Assembly: GCA_940671915.1 (NCBI GenBank)
Contig: CALNVZ010003434.1
Coordinates: 23,285,510-23,349,509 of the forward strand
Length of the DNA: 64,000 nt
Direction: 5' to 3'
Origin: Paracentrotus lividus
Taxonomy: Eukaryota > Echinodermata > Echinoidea > Camarodonta > Echinidae
Both the position numbers and the translations under genes were made by a program. Positions 37,701 through 43,900 of this stretch are shown piece by piece (positions within the stretch are counted from its first letter, which is position 1; each line of letters opens with the position of its first letter). The notes beneath the pieces are model-generated. The model made no database searches. It saw nothing but the letters and a program-made list of their open reading frames with translations, and was not told the DNA's origin.

Positions 37701-37786
37701 TCCCTCTTGGGGGATGAACTGCTACTCTGGTCATCATCGGTTTTCGATACAATTCGTCTTTTCTTCACAACATTAGGTGCCGACAT
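13667..37786 (-). CDS. THOC5: THOC5, THO/TREX mRNA-export complex subunit, complete, 16 coding exons
   Basis: Sixteen coding exons join with every phase consistent to 2100 nt, 699 residues plus TAA (human THOC5 has 683). Recognisable blocks in order: basic, Ser-rich N-terminus (KKRRIVSK), coiled-coil core ([40 protein letters not shown]), [40 protein letters not shown], acidic linker, [60 protein letters not shown], and C-terminal [17 protein letters not shown]5 is a known component of THO, which couples transcription to mRNA packaging and export in the nucleus. It starts 127 bp from the BLTP2 start on the other strand. Two exons (7 and 9) are embedded in tandem arrays of partial copies, and a DIRS element sits in intron 5. 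Confidence 0.97.
14288..14496 (-). CDS. THOC5: THOC5 exon 15
   Basis: Acceptor TTTCTAG, donor GTCAGT (slightly off consensus), phase 0 to 2. Encodes [15 protein letters not shown], then [19 protein letters not shown], then [12 protein letters not shown]. Human: MEGEVNVCYKELCG, LLTNQLQRLCVLLDVYLET, FPQEKMCLRLFR. A near-copy of part of this exon lies outside it at 14565-14640. Confidence 0.95.
14565..14640 (-). pseudogene. Partial duplicate of THOC5 exon 15 in intron 14
   Basis: On the plus strand GCTGGGTCTCTAGATATACA, then CCAGACACATGAGAACC and TGGTTGGTCATTAGATGG, closely matches 14373-14449 of exon 15, which encodes [20 protein letters not shown]. It begins about 70 bp upstream of the exon's acceptor and lacks the rest of the exon. 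Confidence 0.75.
15090..15205 (-). CDS. THOC5: THOC5 exon 14
   Basis: Acceptor GACACACAG, donor GTAAGC, 116 nt. Encodes (A)[17 protein letters not shown] then [20 protein letters not shown]. Human: [38 protein letters not shown]. Confidence 0.94.
15931..16086. repeat. 155 bp near-perfect hairpin beside a THOC5 donor
   Basis: Arms TTCTGAATTGAAGACTGGAT and, inverted, TTCTGAATTGAAGACTGAAT; pairing continues through GAGTCGC, GTTTGTNC and GATCCTTNTGTCTGATG to a small loop near 16008. It lies about 20 bp downstream of the exon 13 donor in transcript sense. Confidence 0.75.
16106..16193 (-). CDS. THOC5: THOC5 exon 13
   Basis: Acceptor GAACCAG, donor GTATTA, 88 nt, phase 0 to 1. Encodes [20 protein letters not shown] then FQANMERGS. 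Human: [30 protein letters not shown]. More diverged than its neighbours but phase and position fit. Confidence 0.88.
16730..16985 (-). mobile_element. tRNA-derived SINE
   Basis: On the minus strand from about 16978 the sequence reads TGTTGGCCCAGTGGATAGAG (box A-like) and, about 30 nt later, GGTTCGATC (box B-like), as in a tRNA-derived SINE head. A non-tRNA body with AGACGCTAAAAATGGTAGTT follows, ending in a short repeat of TTTGGAGCAT. The anticodon arm is degenerate and body sequence follows, so this is a SINE, not a functional tRNA gene. Intron 12 of THOC5. Confidence 0.72.
17035..17138 (-). CDS. THOC5: THOC5 exon 12
   Basis: Acceptor ATGAGTAG, donor GTAAAT, 104 nt, ends phase 0. Encodes (E)[18 protein letters not shown] then [16 protein letters not shown]. 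Human: [35 protein letters not shown]. The acceptor was chosen because it alone restores the frame (SLE-RK). Confidence 0.9.
18086..18297 (-). CDS. THOC5: THOC5 exon 11
   Basis: Acceptor CTATGTAG, donor GTGAGG, 212 nt. Encodes [30 protein letters not shown], and [20 protein letters not shown]. Human: [40 protein letters not shown]. Confidence 0.96.
18382..18631. mobile_element. 250 bp foldback MITE
   Basis: Terminal arms TGAAGAGCTTGATTCCAAAA and, inverted, TGAAGAGTTTCATTCCAAAA, continuing through AGGGACTAAATCCACTTTT. It lies upstream of THOC5 exon 11 in intron 10. Confidence 0.72.
19126..19227 (-). CDS. THOC5: THOC5 exon 10
   Basis: Acceptor TTTACAG, donor GTAGGT, 102 nt. Encodes [20 protein letters not shown] then [14 protein letters not shown]. 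Human: [35 protein letters not shown]. Confidence 0.95.
19734..20402 (-). repeat. Exon-intron minisatellite: four extra partial copies of THOC5 exon 9 with donors
   Basis: The last about 95 nt of exon 9 plus its GTATG donor and about 70 nt of intron recur with donor edges at 19734, 19900, 20069 and 20236, period 166-169 bp, after the complete exon at 20403. The copies keep the coding sequence for [20 protein letters not shown] almost unchanged. Upstream of CTTCTGTCTC they have GTTAATAT in place of the true exon's acceptor and GGTACC start, with no good pyrimidine tract. They look like decoy donors, not alternative exons. Confidence 0.92.
20403..20514 (-). CDS. THOC5: THOC5 exon 9, complete copy at the start of an array
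   Basis: Acceptor TTTTACTAG, donor GTATGT, 112 nt, phase 1 to 2. Encodes [20 protein letters not shown] then [16 protein letters not shown]. Human: [35 protein letters not shown]. Only this of the five copies has a pyrimidine-rich acceptor and a frame joining exon 8. Confidence 0.93.
20515..21925 (-). other. THOC5 intron 8, left part; nothing found
   Basis: AT-rich intron without recognisable transposon ends, RNA genes or exon-like segments. Confidence 0.5.
21930..22018. mobile_element. Short TTAA-flanked palindromic element (89 bp)
   Basis: TTAA at 21926-21929 and 22019-22022. Ends CCTATTGAGGACTGAGCC and, inverted, CCTGTTGGAGACGAGCC. Same layout as the 73 bp element at 2278. Confidence 0.5.
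22200..22355. repeat. Low-complexity CTCCCNGAGGA repeat with hairpin
   Basis: Degenerate tandem units of CTCCCAGAGGATAA / CTCCCTCGGATCACAA, then the palindrome CTCCGAGGGAGTTGTCCTCTG. Intronic in THOC5. Confidence 0.6.
22373..22472 (-). CDS. THOC5: THOC5 exon 8
   Basis: Acceptor TTGCTTTAG, donor GTAATC, 100 nt, phase 0 to 1. Encodes [20 protein letters not shown] then [13 protein letters not shown]. Human: [33 protein letters not shown]. Confidence 0.96.
22851..23431. mobile_element. 581 bp TTAA-flanked foldback element
   Basis: TTAA at 22847-22850 and 23432-23435. Two arms of about 270 bp pair almost throughout, starting AGGGGACCAATACCCAAGGA and, inverted, AGGAAACCAATACCCAAGGA, with a short loop near 23130. 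No coding capacity. TTAA target as in piggyBac-type elements, but the terminal sequence differs from family 1. Confidence 0.8.
23565..23683 (-). CDS. THOC5: THOC5 exon 7, complete copy at the end of an array
   Basis: Acceptor CCCTACAG, donor GTAAGT, 119 nt, phase 1 to 0. Encodes (D)[17 protein letters not shown] then an acidic tail [19 protein letters not shown]. Human has SVAIEGSVDEAKALFK then an acidic DESDSDAEEE stretch before KRRRPT. It alone among about 18 copies has the [11 protein letters not shown] end and a donor. Confidence 0.93.
23684..25934 (-). repeat. Exon-intron minisatellite: about 17 decoy units of THOC5 exon 7
   Basis: The acceptor edge (plus-strand CATCTGTAGG) recurs at 23813, 23945, 24077, then after the N gap at 24479, 24611, 24743, 24875, 25011, 25141, 25269, 25398, 25534, 25664, 25797 and 25929. 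Two more units fit in and around the gap, giving about 18 with the complete exon. The period is 132 bp where undisturbed. Each unit has a pyrimidine-rich acceptor, about 90 nt of exon 7 sequence, and intron sequence AATCCTAATTAAATCATTTT. Entering a decoy gives [14 protein letters not shown] then TAA, with no donor. The unit near 25664 has lost its AG. Units from about 24960 to 25680 carry many single-base indels. Confidence 0.93.
24201..24394. other. Assembly gap (194 N)
   Basis: A run of N inside the THOC5 exon 7 array. Flanking unit spacing (402 bp across the gap, about three periods) suggests the gap size is close to real, but copy number here is not established. Confidence 0.98.
26281..26413 (-). 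CDS. THOC5: THOC5 exon 6
   Basis: Acceptor TTTTCCAG, donor GTAAGT, 133 nt, phase 0 to 1. Encodes [20 protein letters not shown] then [16 protein letters not shown]. Human: [36 protein letters not shown]. Confidence 0.96.
27300..28477 (-). pseudogene. DIRS tyrosine recombinase region, broken
   Basis: Downstream of RNase H a fragment (28477-28166) contains [20 protein letters not shown], resembling the post-RNase H segment of DIRS polyproteins (REDQATVIVIAPxWP). Near the end, [15 protein letters not shown] at about 27350-27306, preceded out of frame by SSWAYLLG, matches the C-terminal WRSPxTFxxFYLRDV signature of DIRS recombinases. The catalytic Arg-His-Arg-Tyr set could not be assembled in one frame. 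Confidence 0.68.
28600..29019 (-). pseudogene. DIRS RNase H domain, degenerate
   Basis: Contains [20 protein letters not shown] at residues 85-104 and [17 protein letters not shown] at 114-130, the RNase H strand and helix patterns (usually TDAS...GWG and HINVLELLA). The first catalytic Asp appears as Asn (TNAS). It directly follows the reverse transcriptase frame. Confidence 0.8.
29022..29591 (-). pseudogene. DIRS reverse transcriptase domain fragment
   Basis: 189 residues: [12 protein letters not shown] (48-59), [20 protein letters not shown] (83-102) and FLDDWLL (113-119), the LDDWL box of DIRS reverse transcriptases, then the thumb-proximal [13 protein letters not shown]. The upstream fingers region ([17 protein letters not shown]) looks frame-shifted relative to the usual RSGGxRPILDLRxLN, so the full domain is broken. 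Confidence 0.88.
31150..32060. repeat. 270 bp GC-rich tandem repeats in the DIRS gag-like region
   Basis: GCGGCCTACTATC recurs at about 31411, 31681 and 31951 (period 270 bp); a more diverged unit precedes from about 31150. Units contain poly-C tracts of differing length before ACCAAAGGTGG. 270 is 90 codons, so units could repeat in a protein, but poly-C length changes break frame. Confidence 0.85.
31776..32480 (-). pseudogene. DIRS gag-like open region
   Basis: A 234-residue open frame on the element's coding strand, Ser/Pro/Gly/Arg rich ([20 protein letters not shown] at the start), in the position of the DIRS first open frame. It runs into the 270 bp repeats. No conserved domain recognised; the assignment is from position. 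Confidence 0.5.
33327..33537. mobile_element. MITE with GGGGTGTTTCACAAAGAG ends
   Basis: Left end GGGGTGTTTCACAAAGAGTT, right end inverted GGGGGTTGTTTCACAAGAGTT; further in, AAGTACGATTTTTAAAT and AGTCGTACTTAA pair in part. 211 bp, non-coding, in THOC5 intron 5 next to exon 5. Confidence 0.72.
33603..33717 (-). CDS. THOC5: THOC5 exon 5
   Basis: Acceptor ATTTGTAG, donor GTGAGA, 115 nt, ends phase 0. Encodes [20 protein letters not shown] then [18 protein letters not shown]. Human: [38 protein letters not shown]. Confidence 0.96.
34028..34174 (-). CDS. THOC5: THOC5 exon 4
   Basis: Acceptor ACATCAG, donor GTGAGA, 147 nt. Encodes [48 protein letters not shown]. Human: [48 protein letters not shown]. 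Confidence 0.97.
34205..34468. mobile_element. TTAA-flanked element, 264 bp
   Basis: TTAA at 34201-34204 and 34469-34472. Ends CCCTTTAGCACC and, inverted, CCCTTTAAGTGTC. The interior is AT-rich and not strongly folded. Probably a decayed TTAA MITE. THOC5 intron 3. Confidence 0.5.
34636..34960. repeat. Inverted repeat of degenerate TAGACCAAATGGCAAT units
   Basis: Left half has repeated TTGGTCTAATTGCCAATTTG-like units and the right half their complement (AATTAGACCAAAAGG, TTTAGACCATTTGGCAATTT). A simple repeat forming a long imperfect stem in THOC5 intron 3. Confidence 0.7.
35028..35239 (-). CDS. THOC5: THOC5 exon 3 (coiled-coil core)
   Basis: Acceptor TTTTCAG, donor GTAAGA, 212 nt. Encodes [20 protein letters not shown] then [20 protein letters not shown] then [15 protein letters not shown]. 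The last 30 residues are nearly identical to human THOC5. A GA-rich simple repeat lies just upstream (35243-35275). Confidence 0.98.
35889..36032 (-). CDS. THOC5: THOC5 exon 2
   Basis: Acceptor ATTATACAG, donor GTACAG, 144 nt, phase 0 both ends. Encodes [20 protein letters not shown] then [18 protein letters not shown]. Human: [36 protein letters not shown]. Confidence 0.93.
36375..37297. mobile_element. 923 bp element flanked by 9 bp repeats (possible hAT-type)
   Basis: GGCTGTTGG occurs at 36366-36374 and 37298-37306. The ends are a G-run followed by GTCACTC and, on the right, GAGTGACCCC followed by a C-run and ACCCAG. An 8-9 bp direct repeat with short imperfect inverted ends suits a hAT-type MITE. 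Interior includes a more GC-rich part (36700-36850). No transposase seen. In THOC5 intron 1. Confidence 0.55.
37667..37786 (-). CDS. THOC5: THOC5 exon 1 (start codon)
   Basis: ATG at 37786-37784 opens 40 codons, donor GTATGT, phase 0. Encodes [20 protein letters not shown] then a Ser/Lys-rich [20 protein letters not shown]. Human starts MSSESSKKRKPKVI: same basic, Ser-rich composition with a likely nuclear localisation signal. Confidence 0.9.
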
Positions 37787-37913
37787 TTTAGCAGAAGTTC
37801 TTCTTCACCGCATAAAAATATTTATATTCTCTTGTGACAACAGAGGGCGACATTCTGATCTTGTTTGATAATACGGACGTGGAACAAAATCTGTCATTTC
37901 ACCAATTTTCATC
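37787..37913. promoter_or_regulatory. Shared bidirectional promoter and 5'UTRs of THOC5 and BLTP2
   Basis: Only 127 bp separate the two start codons. The interval has an AT-rich core ATAAAAATATTTATATT at 37812-37828, TATA-like on both strands, and no CpG-rich block. Transcription start sites are not visible; 5'UTR introns cannot be excluded. Confidence 0.65.
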
Positions 37914-37978
37914 ATGACTTTGTCCTATTTCCTGCTGTATTTGTTTTTAATTACTTTGCTCCTTGTTATTTTGTCAAG
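37914..37978 (+). CDS. BLTP2: BLTP2 exon 1 (signal anchor)
   Basis: ATG then MTLSYFLLYLFLITLLLVIL, donor GTGAGT, 65 nt, ends phase 2. Human N-terminus [20 protein letters not shown] is equally hydrophobic. Start chosen because the exon opens with it, and no other hydrophobic start in phase is near. Confidence 0.88.
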
Positions 37979-40900
37979 GTGAGTGCTTTTAGTATCCATA
38001 TAAAGTTAAAATATCCACGTTTAAGAAGTGAAATTAAATATGTTGTTGCTGTCCAGTCCCACCTATTCGAATTTACGATGCTGTTATTTGCAGTTCTCCA
38101 GTGTAGGAAACCAATTTATCACCACCAAGCAATTAGCAAGCGAAGGAAAAGATGGAGATTTGTTTTACTTTATTAGTTTACTTATTTAATATTTTCACAA
38201 TATAAAAGACTGCCTCACTGAAATATTACAACCATGTATGAATGAACAGAGTATTCTTAAAATGAAAGCCATTTTAAATTCGAGAAGAATACATTTACGT
38301 TACAAATACAATAAATAATAAATTATATGCGATTATTTTCTTCTCGACTTCGTCTTCTTTTTATATCAGATCTCGGCATAATCGTGATCGAGGAAACCAC
38401 CATTCACTTTGTACAGCAGCGCTTCATTCAGTCACACGCATTGGTTTCCTCTTTCCACACCAATTCACTTGTGTACAAGCATTTGAGCGAGTGGTTTCCG
38501 AAACGACGATAAGGCCCAGATGTCTTCATCTGGACAACTTGTTATGTTTTTCATTTTTTTAATATCTGTTTTCTTCCTCTCCCCCCCCCCCCCTTCATGC
38601 TCTCTCTTCTCTCTCTCTCTCTCTCCTCTCTCCCTCTCTTTAGCAAGAACTGTCTCTTGATTCAGATTCTGGCTAGCTATGGGTCATTCCATGCAATTCA
38701 CCCAATGAAAGTGCAATTTTGCACCCTTCCGTCTCAGAATTTGCTCAAATTTGGTACACATAAAGTTTAACATTACCTTCCCATGAAAAAAAAAAATTAG
38801 CGTAAACGGTCCGTCGGTTTCCGAGCTATGGCCCGCCCTTTTTAATTCGTTTTGACAAAAATGGGTGTGACCTTCCATTTCAACGGCACAATGCGCCTGA
38901 ACTGTTGACCAATTTTTTTTTAAACTGGTACCATTCAAAAGGAAATTCAAAGAGGAATTCAAAAATGGTATCAAAAATATTATTGGAGCAATTTTAAGTG
39001 CTATGACCTTTGACCTTTCCTTTAACCTTGATTTTGACCCCCAGACGAATAATATTTTTACTTGATTTTTATGTATGTTAATTGTCAGTATAATATTAAC
39101 ATAACATGTGAATATCTAGGATGATATTTTATTTCTTCACCTTTAAAAACTCTTTTTAATGTAATTTACAAAGTTACTGTTACCCCCACATACTGATATT
39201 GTTGTTGGTAAAGTGTGTACAAGACTCCATTATACATGAGTACTTTCAAACTGAAGTTACATTACAATCAAATACCATAAAGTATTCCATACTTGTTGCT
39301 GATCGTTCAAAGATCTCAAGATGTATCAGTTTGGGACAGTAGAGCTGACCACATGTAAGGAAGCATTTTGTTTCTGTCAAAATCGCAGATTTCTGATGAT
39401 TTGTATGTATACTATTGCACCCATCAAAAGGGCTAAACAAATGTCTCTATTCATAAGCAAATGGAGTCTACGTACATGTATACATTATCATTGTTGTTAA
39501 TGTTTCCTTTATTACCTGAAATGTTTAGTTTCCTGTTTTAATTGAATGTAATTTAACTTCAGTTTGGAAGTATTCAAGTAAGCCTATAATGGAGACTTGT
39601 ACACACATTACCAACACAAATATCAGTATGTGGGGGTAACAGTAACTTTGTAAATTACATTAAAAAGAGTTTTTAAAGGTGAGAAATAAAATATCATCCT
39701 AGATATTTACATGTTATGTTAATATTATACTGACAATTAACATACATAAAAATCAAGTAAAAATATTATTCGTCTGGGGTCAAAATCAAGGTTAAAGGAA
39801 AGGTCAAAGGTCATAGCACTTTAAATTGCTCCAATAATATTTTTGATAACATTTGTGAATTCCTCTTTGAATTTCCTTGAATGGTACCAGTTTCAAAAAA
39901 TTGGTCAACCAGTTCAGGCGCATTGTCCGTTGAAATGGAAGGTCACACCCATTTTTGCCAAAACGAATCAAAAGGGCGGGCCATAGCTCGGAAACCGACG
40001 GACCGTTTACGCTAATTTTTTTTGTTTCATGGGAAGGTAATGTTAAACTTTATGTGTTTTAAACTTGAGCAAATTCTGAGACGGTAGGGTGTAACCCATT
40101 GGGTGAATTGGCATGGAATGACCCCTATCTAGATCTACTAGATTTCTATTATAATAGATCTAGATCTAGTCTACTTGTATTGAAGGAAGTGCCTAAGTCT
40201 GCGCACCTAAAATTCCACCTCAATTTCAATACAAAGTAAAATATTATTTTACAATTCATTAATGTTATTCCATTCTTCATATTCTAATGATCAATGAAGC
40301 AAAAAATTTCAAGAAATCAATTTGCAAGAACAGTATTTTTTTAACGATTTTTAGACAGGTTTGTCATTTTGTTTAGCAAAATTGGATAGTGCCATGTCTG
40401 CGCACTAACTCATTTTCCACGCAAGTCAAGCGCACGCAAGTTTTTGACTTTCACTTTTTGAGAACGGGTTGAAATTTTCAGGGTAGCAAATAAAACTTGC
40501 TGAAAAACCATTGTTAATCAATTATTTTCACAGTTTTTTGTATCAAAATGGATTGTTAAGGTTCAGATTGAAGGTTGATATTAGTTGGGGGTATTGTTCT
40601 ATCAAATTCGCACATTTACATGGGTGCGCAGACATAGGCACTGCGCAGACTTAGGCACTCTTACCATACATGTTCAAAATTAAAGCCTCCATCACTCATT
40701 GCTACGACCTCGTTGACCAAGTCCTTTTTTTACCACTTTTTTCTTATTTTTTCTAGGGGGCCCCCTATTGCCTACAATGAAAAAGGAAAGATACGTAAGG
40801 ACAGGTTAAAATGTTCTTTTTGACCTGGTCCAAATTTAAAAATACTCTACTGGAAATGGCGCCGTCAATTAGTACAGTATAGTTTATTCAAACCAAATCA

Positions 40901-43900
40901 AACTCAATAGTGATACAATGCATAACATCAAAGAACTTAGAATGATGGGTTTGGGACCCCAGTGAAGCACAGCTTGATGACGGGGCCCCTTTACAAAGTG
41001 GTATATAGTAAAGAGTAACATATTTACAATGAGTATAACTTATGTACAAACACACACACACAGAGTCACACACACACACACACACATACGCACACACATC
41101 ACTCCTCATAATTTATACCTTCATGTACTACCTGAATGCAATGTGTCGAAAAGGTGTTTTTTACACATTATCTTAAACCGAGACAGTGTCACGCTATCTT
41201 TTATGTCATGGGGTAACTGATACAGCATGCACCAATTTCATTTTCAGGCAACAAAAAGAAACAATACATAATATAAAGCAATCATGACAATGACAACAGA
41301 CTTTATTACAAAATATAGCTGGGGAAAAAGAAGAAAACAAAAATTGAACCAGCCAGGTCGGCAGGTGATGATTTTCTGTTTAAAATATTGCCTTTTCTGT
41401 ATGGGGAAAATAGACAATTCCTTTCCAAAGGGACTTGCGATGAAAATACTGTTTGGCTATCTATATAATATAAACATTCTGTTTACATACTCACAGATTT
41501 GAGACTTTAAAGTGACAAAATAGTGACATATTTCCCATTTTATTGTAGGTATTAGAGTCAGTCCTTCAGGAAAGGGCAATACATTTTTTGAGAGGGCATG
41601 GAGGCAAGGCAAGGCCAGTTTGGCCGTGAATTAATCTGTTTTCCCTGAGGGCACCATGGCCAAAATAAATTGAATTAAATTGACTCTTCTTTTTTTTCTC
41701 TTTTTTTTTTTTTTTCATTTCAGGTTGACAGCTATCTTGGTATCTAACATTCTCAGCAAGGTTCTAAAGAAGAGTATTTCTATTGAGTACTTTGGTTTCT
41801 TCTCCTTGAAAAGCATTGCTGTCCAGCTTCCAAAGAGTAGCATTGTAAGTAGATCATAGACCCATTTATACAAAGGTTGGACAATTAATGGCAAGCCGAC
41901 ATACAGACCTTTCATAATGATGCCATGTTGTTTACTCACTATTACTAATGCCTTGAGACTCATAGCATAGAAATCATGAAACCTTGCTCATATTTCCGTG
42001 GCCAAAAAATTCTTGTTTATAGCCATCAAGTTTTTTTTTAATCTCTGGCATAATTTAACTGTAGTTTCTAAATCTTGTATAAAATAGGGTTGATTTTCCG
42101 GATGTATCTTGCTTACATGTCGAATGTATTTTCTTTGTCACAGGAGATCGACTGTATTTGGATATCATGGAGATTATTCAATTCTCAACAACAGTAAGTC
42201 TCAAACTTACCCTTACCCTTTATTCTTTGTTCTTGACCATCCTTTTTCTTTTTATTTTGAATATTTCAAAAGGTGTTGTTCCTGGTGCAGTCTCCTGAGA
42301 TTGAATTGAAGTTTTTATGTTAAAATGAGCATTTGATTTTGAATTTCTTTACAGCCCATGATCAATCTTATATGTTAATCACTGATTAATCATGAGGAGA
42401 GAGTGATGTTTATGTAGGCAATGCTGGTAAAGAAACTAGTGATAACAAAGGAAGGAACTCTCTGAGGAGGTGATAAGTGTTTATAGTGTAAACAAAATAA
42501 ACATGCTTCTAGTTTTAATAAAATGAAGAATTACATTCCAAGTTTCTAAGAAAATGACACAATTAGTCTGATTCATCATAATGATTTCCATTGCTATCGA
42601 TGCAATATTTTACTCTTTTTTTTTTTAATTCATCTACAACCAAACTTGTACTTGAATCTCTAATTTCTGTTATTTGCTTCTTTTCTTCTTTTTTTTAATT
42701 ACTTGTCAGACACCCTATGGCCCTGCACATAGGAGATGTAAGAGTGAGAGCAGAGTTGAGCCAAGAGGAGGGTAGCTTAGATGATCTACCCCCTATGAGA
42801 CCACCACCCCACCCTGGCCCAGCTAAAACCAGATCAGGTGATTAAACATTTCAAGCAAGGCTTTATACTTAGCAGGCATGTTTACACCTCAAAACCAGCT
42901 ACACGGACCAGGTGTAATCTTAATGCTACCGCACACATAAACTGATGTACTACTGCACACCTTACAATATTATTTTCAGACATGAGACTGCCTGACTTGG
43001 GATCTGAAATGAAAAAGCGTGTATATTTTGCACCCACTGTTTTATTTTGGGTCAAAAGCCGTTTTAGTCATGTGACCGAAAGTCATAAGGTGTCCGTTGG
43101 CCTTTAAATTAAAAGGGAAGTCCATCCTGAAATAAAATTGTTTTTGATAAAAGTAGAAAAATTTGTGTAATGCATACTTGTAGAGTTGTCACTAATTTGA
43201 CAGGATAACAACATTATGAATTTTTAAAGTTGTAATTCATCTAGACATTGTAGCATCAACCGCGATTTGCCAGGTGCCCTCCCTATTATTTTAGAATTTG
43301 AAGTATTGTACCTGAGTGCATTTGATTATTATTAAACACATGTTTTTTACACATGAGAGTTGATCTTTACAGCAAACTTTATTTTTCTGAAGAATATTAT
43401 ATACATTTTGCTAATTATGATAATTCATTCCACTTTTATGTGGCCTCATACAATGTTTCTAAAGTGTTTCTCCTAACAATCAATCTACCATGTGGTGAAA
43501 AATTCAGACTAGATTTAGCAAGTTTCATTCAATTTGCATTTTCACAGATTTCAAGGCTTTATCAAAAATTTAAAAAAAATAGTAAGGCAAGCAAATGCTG
43601 CAATTGATATTGAAATTATGATAAATGTATATTAAAAATAATGATTTTCTTTTGTTTTCATTTAAATTTTAGGATTGTCCAAGTTCATCCTGAGTAGTCT
43701 ACCTACATTACTGCAATATGCAGCCCAGGTATGTACTGTTTATATGTTACATTTTAAGCTTTTATTGTAACAATATACCAGGGGCCATATTCATAAGTCT
43801 AGTACGTAGTAGGCAATTGAAATGCACTCAGAGTTCATGGACATTAGAAGACTTATTAAAGTTTTATGAATATGGCCCCAGATGTATATCTTGGTACATG

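Noticed and set aside
37865-38176. 103-residue protein starting at 37865
   Set aside because: Its frame differs from that of the BLTP2 signal anchor at 37914, which ends at a good donor and joins in phase to exon 2.
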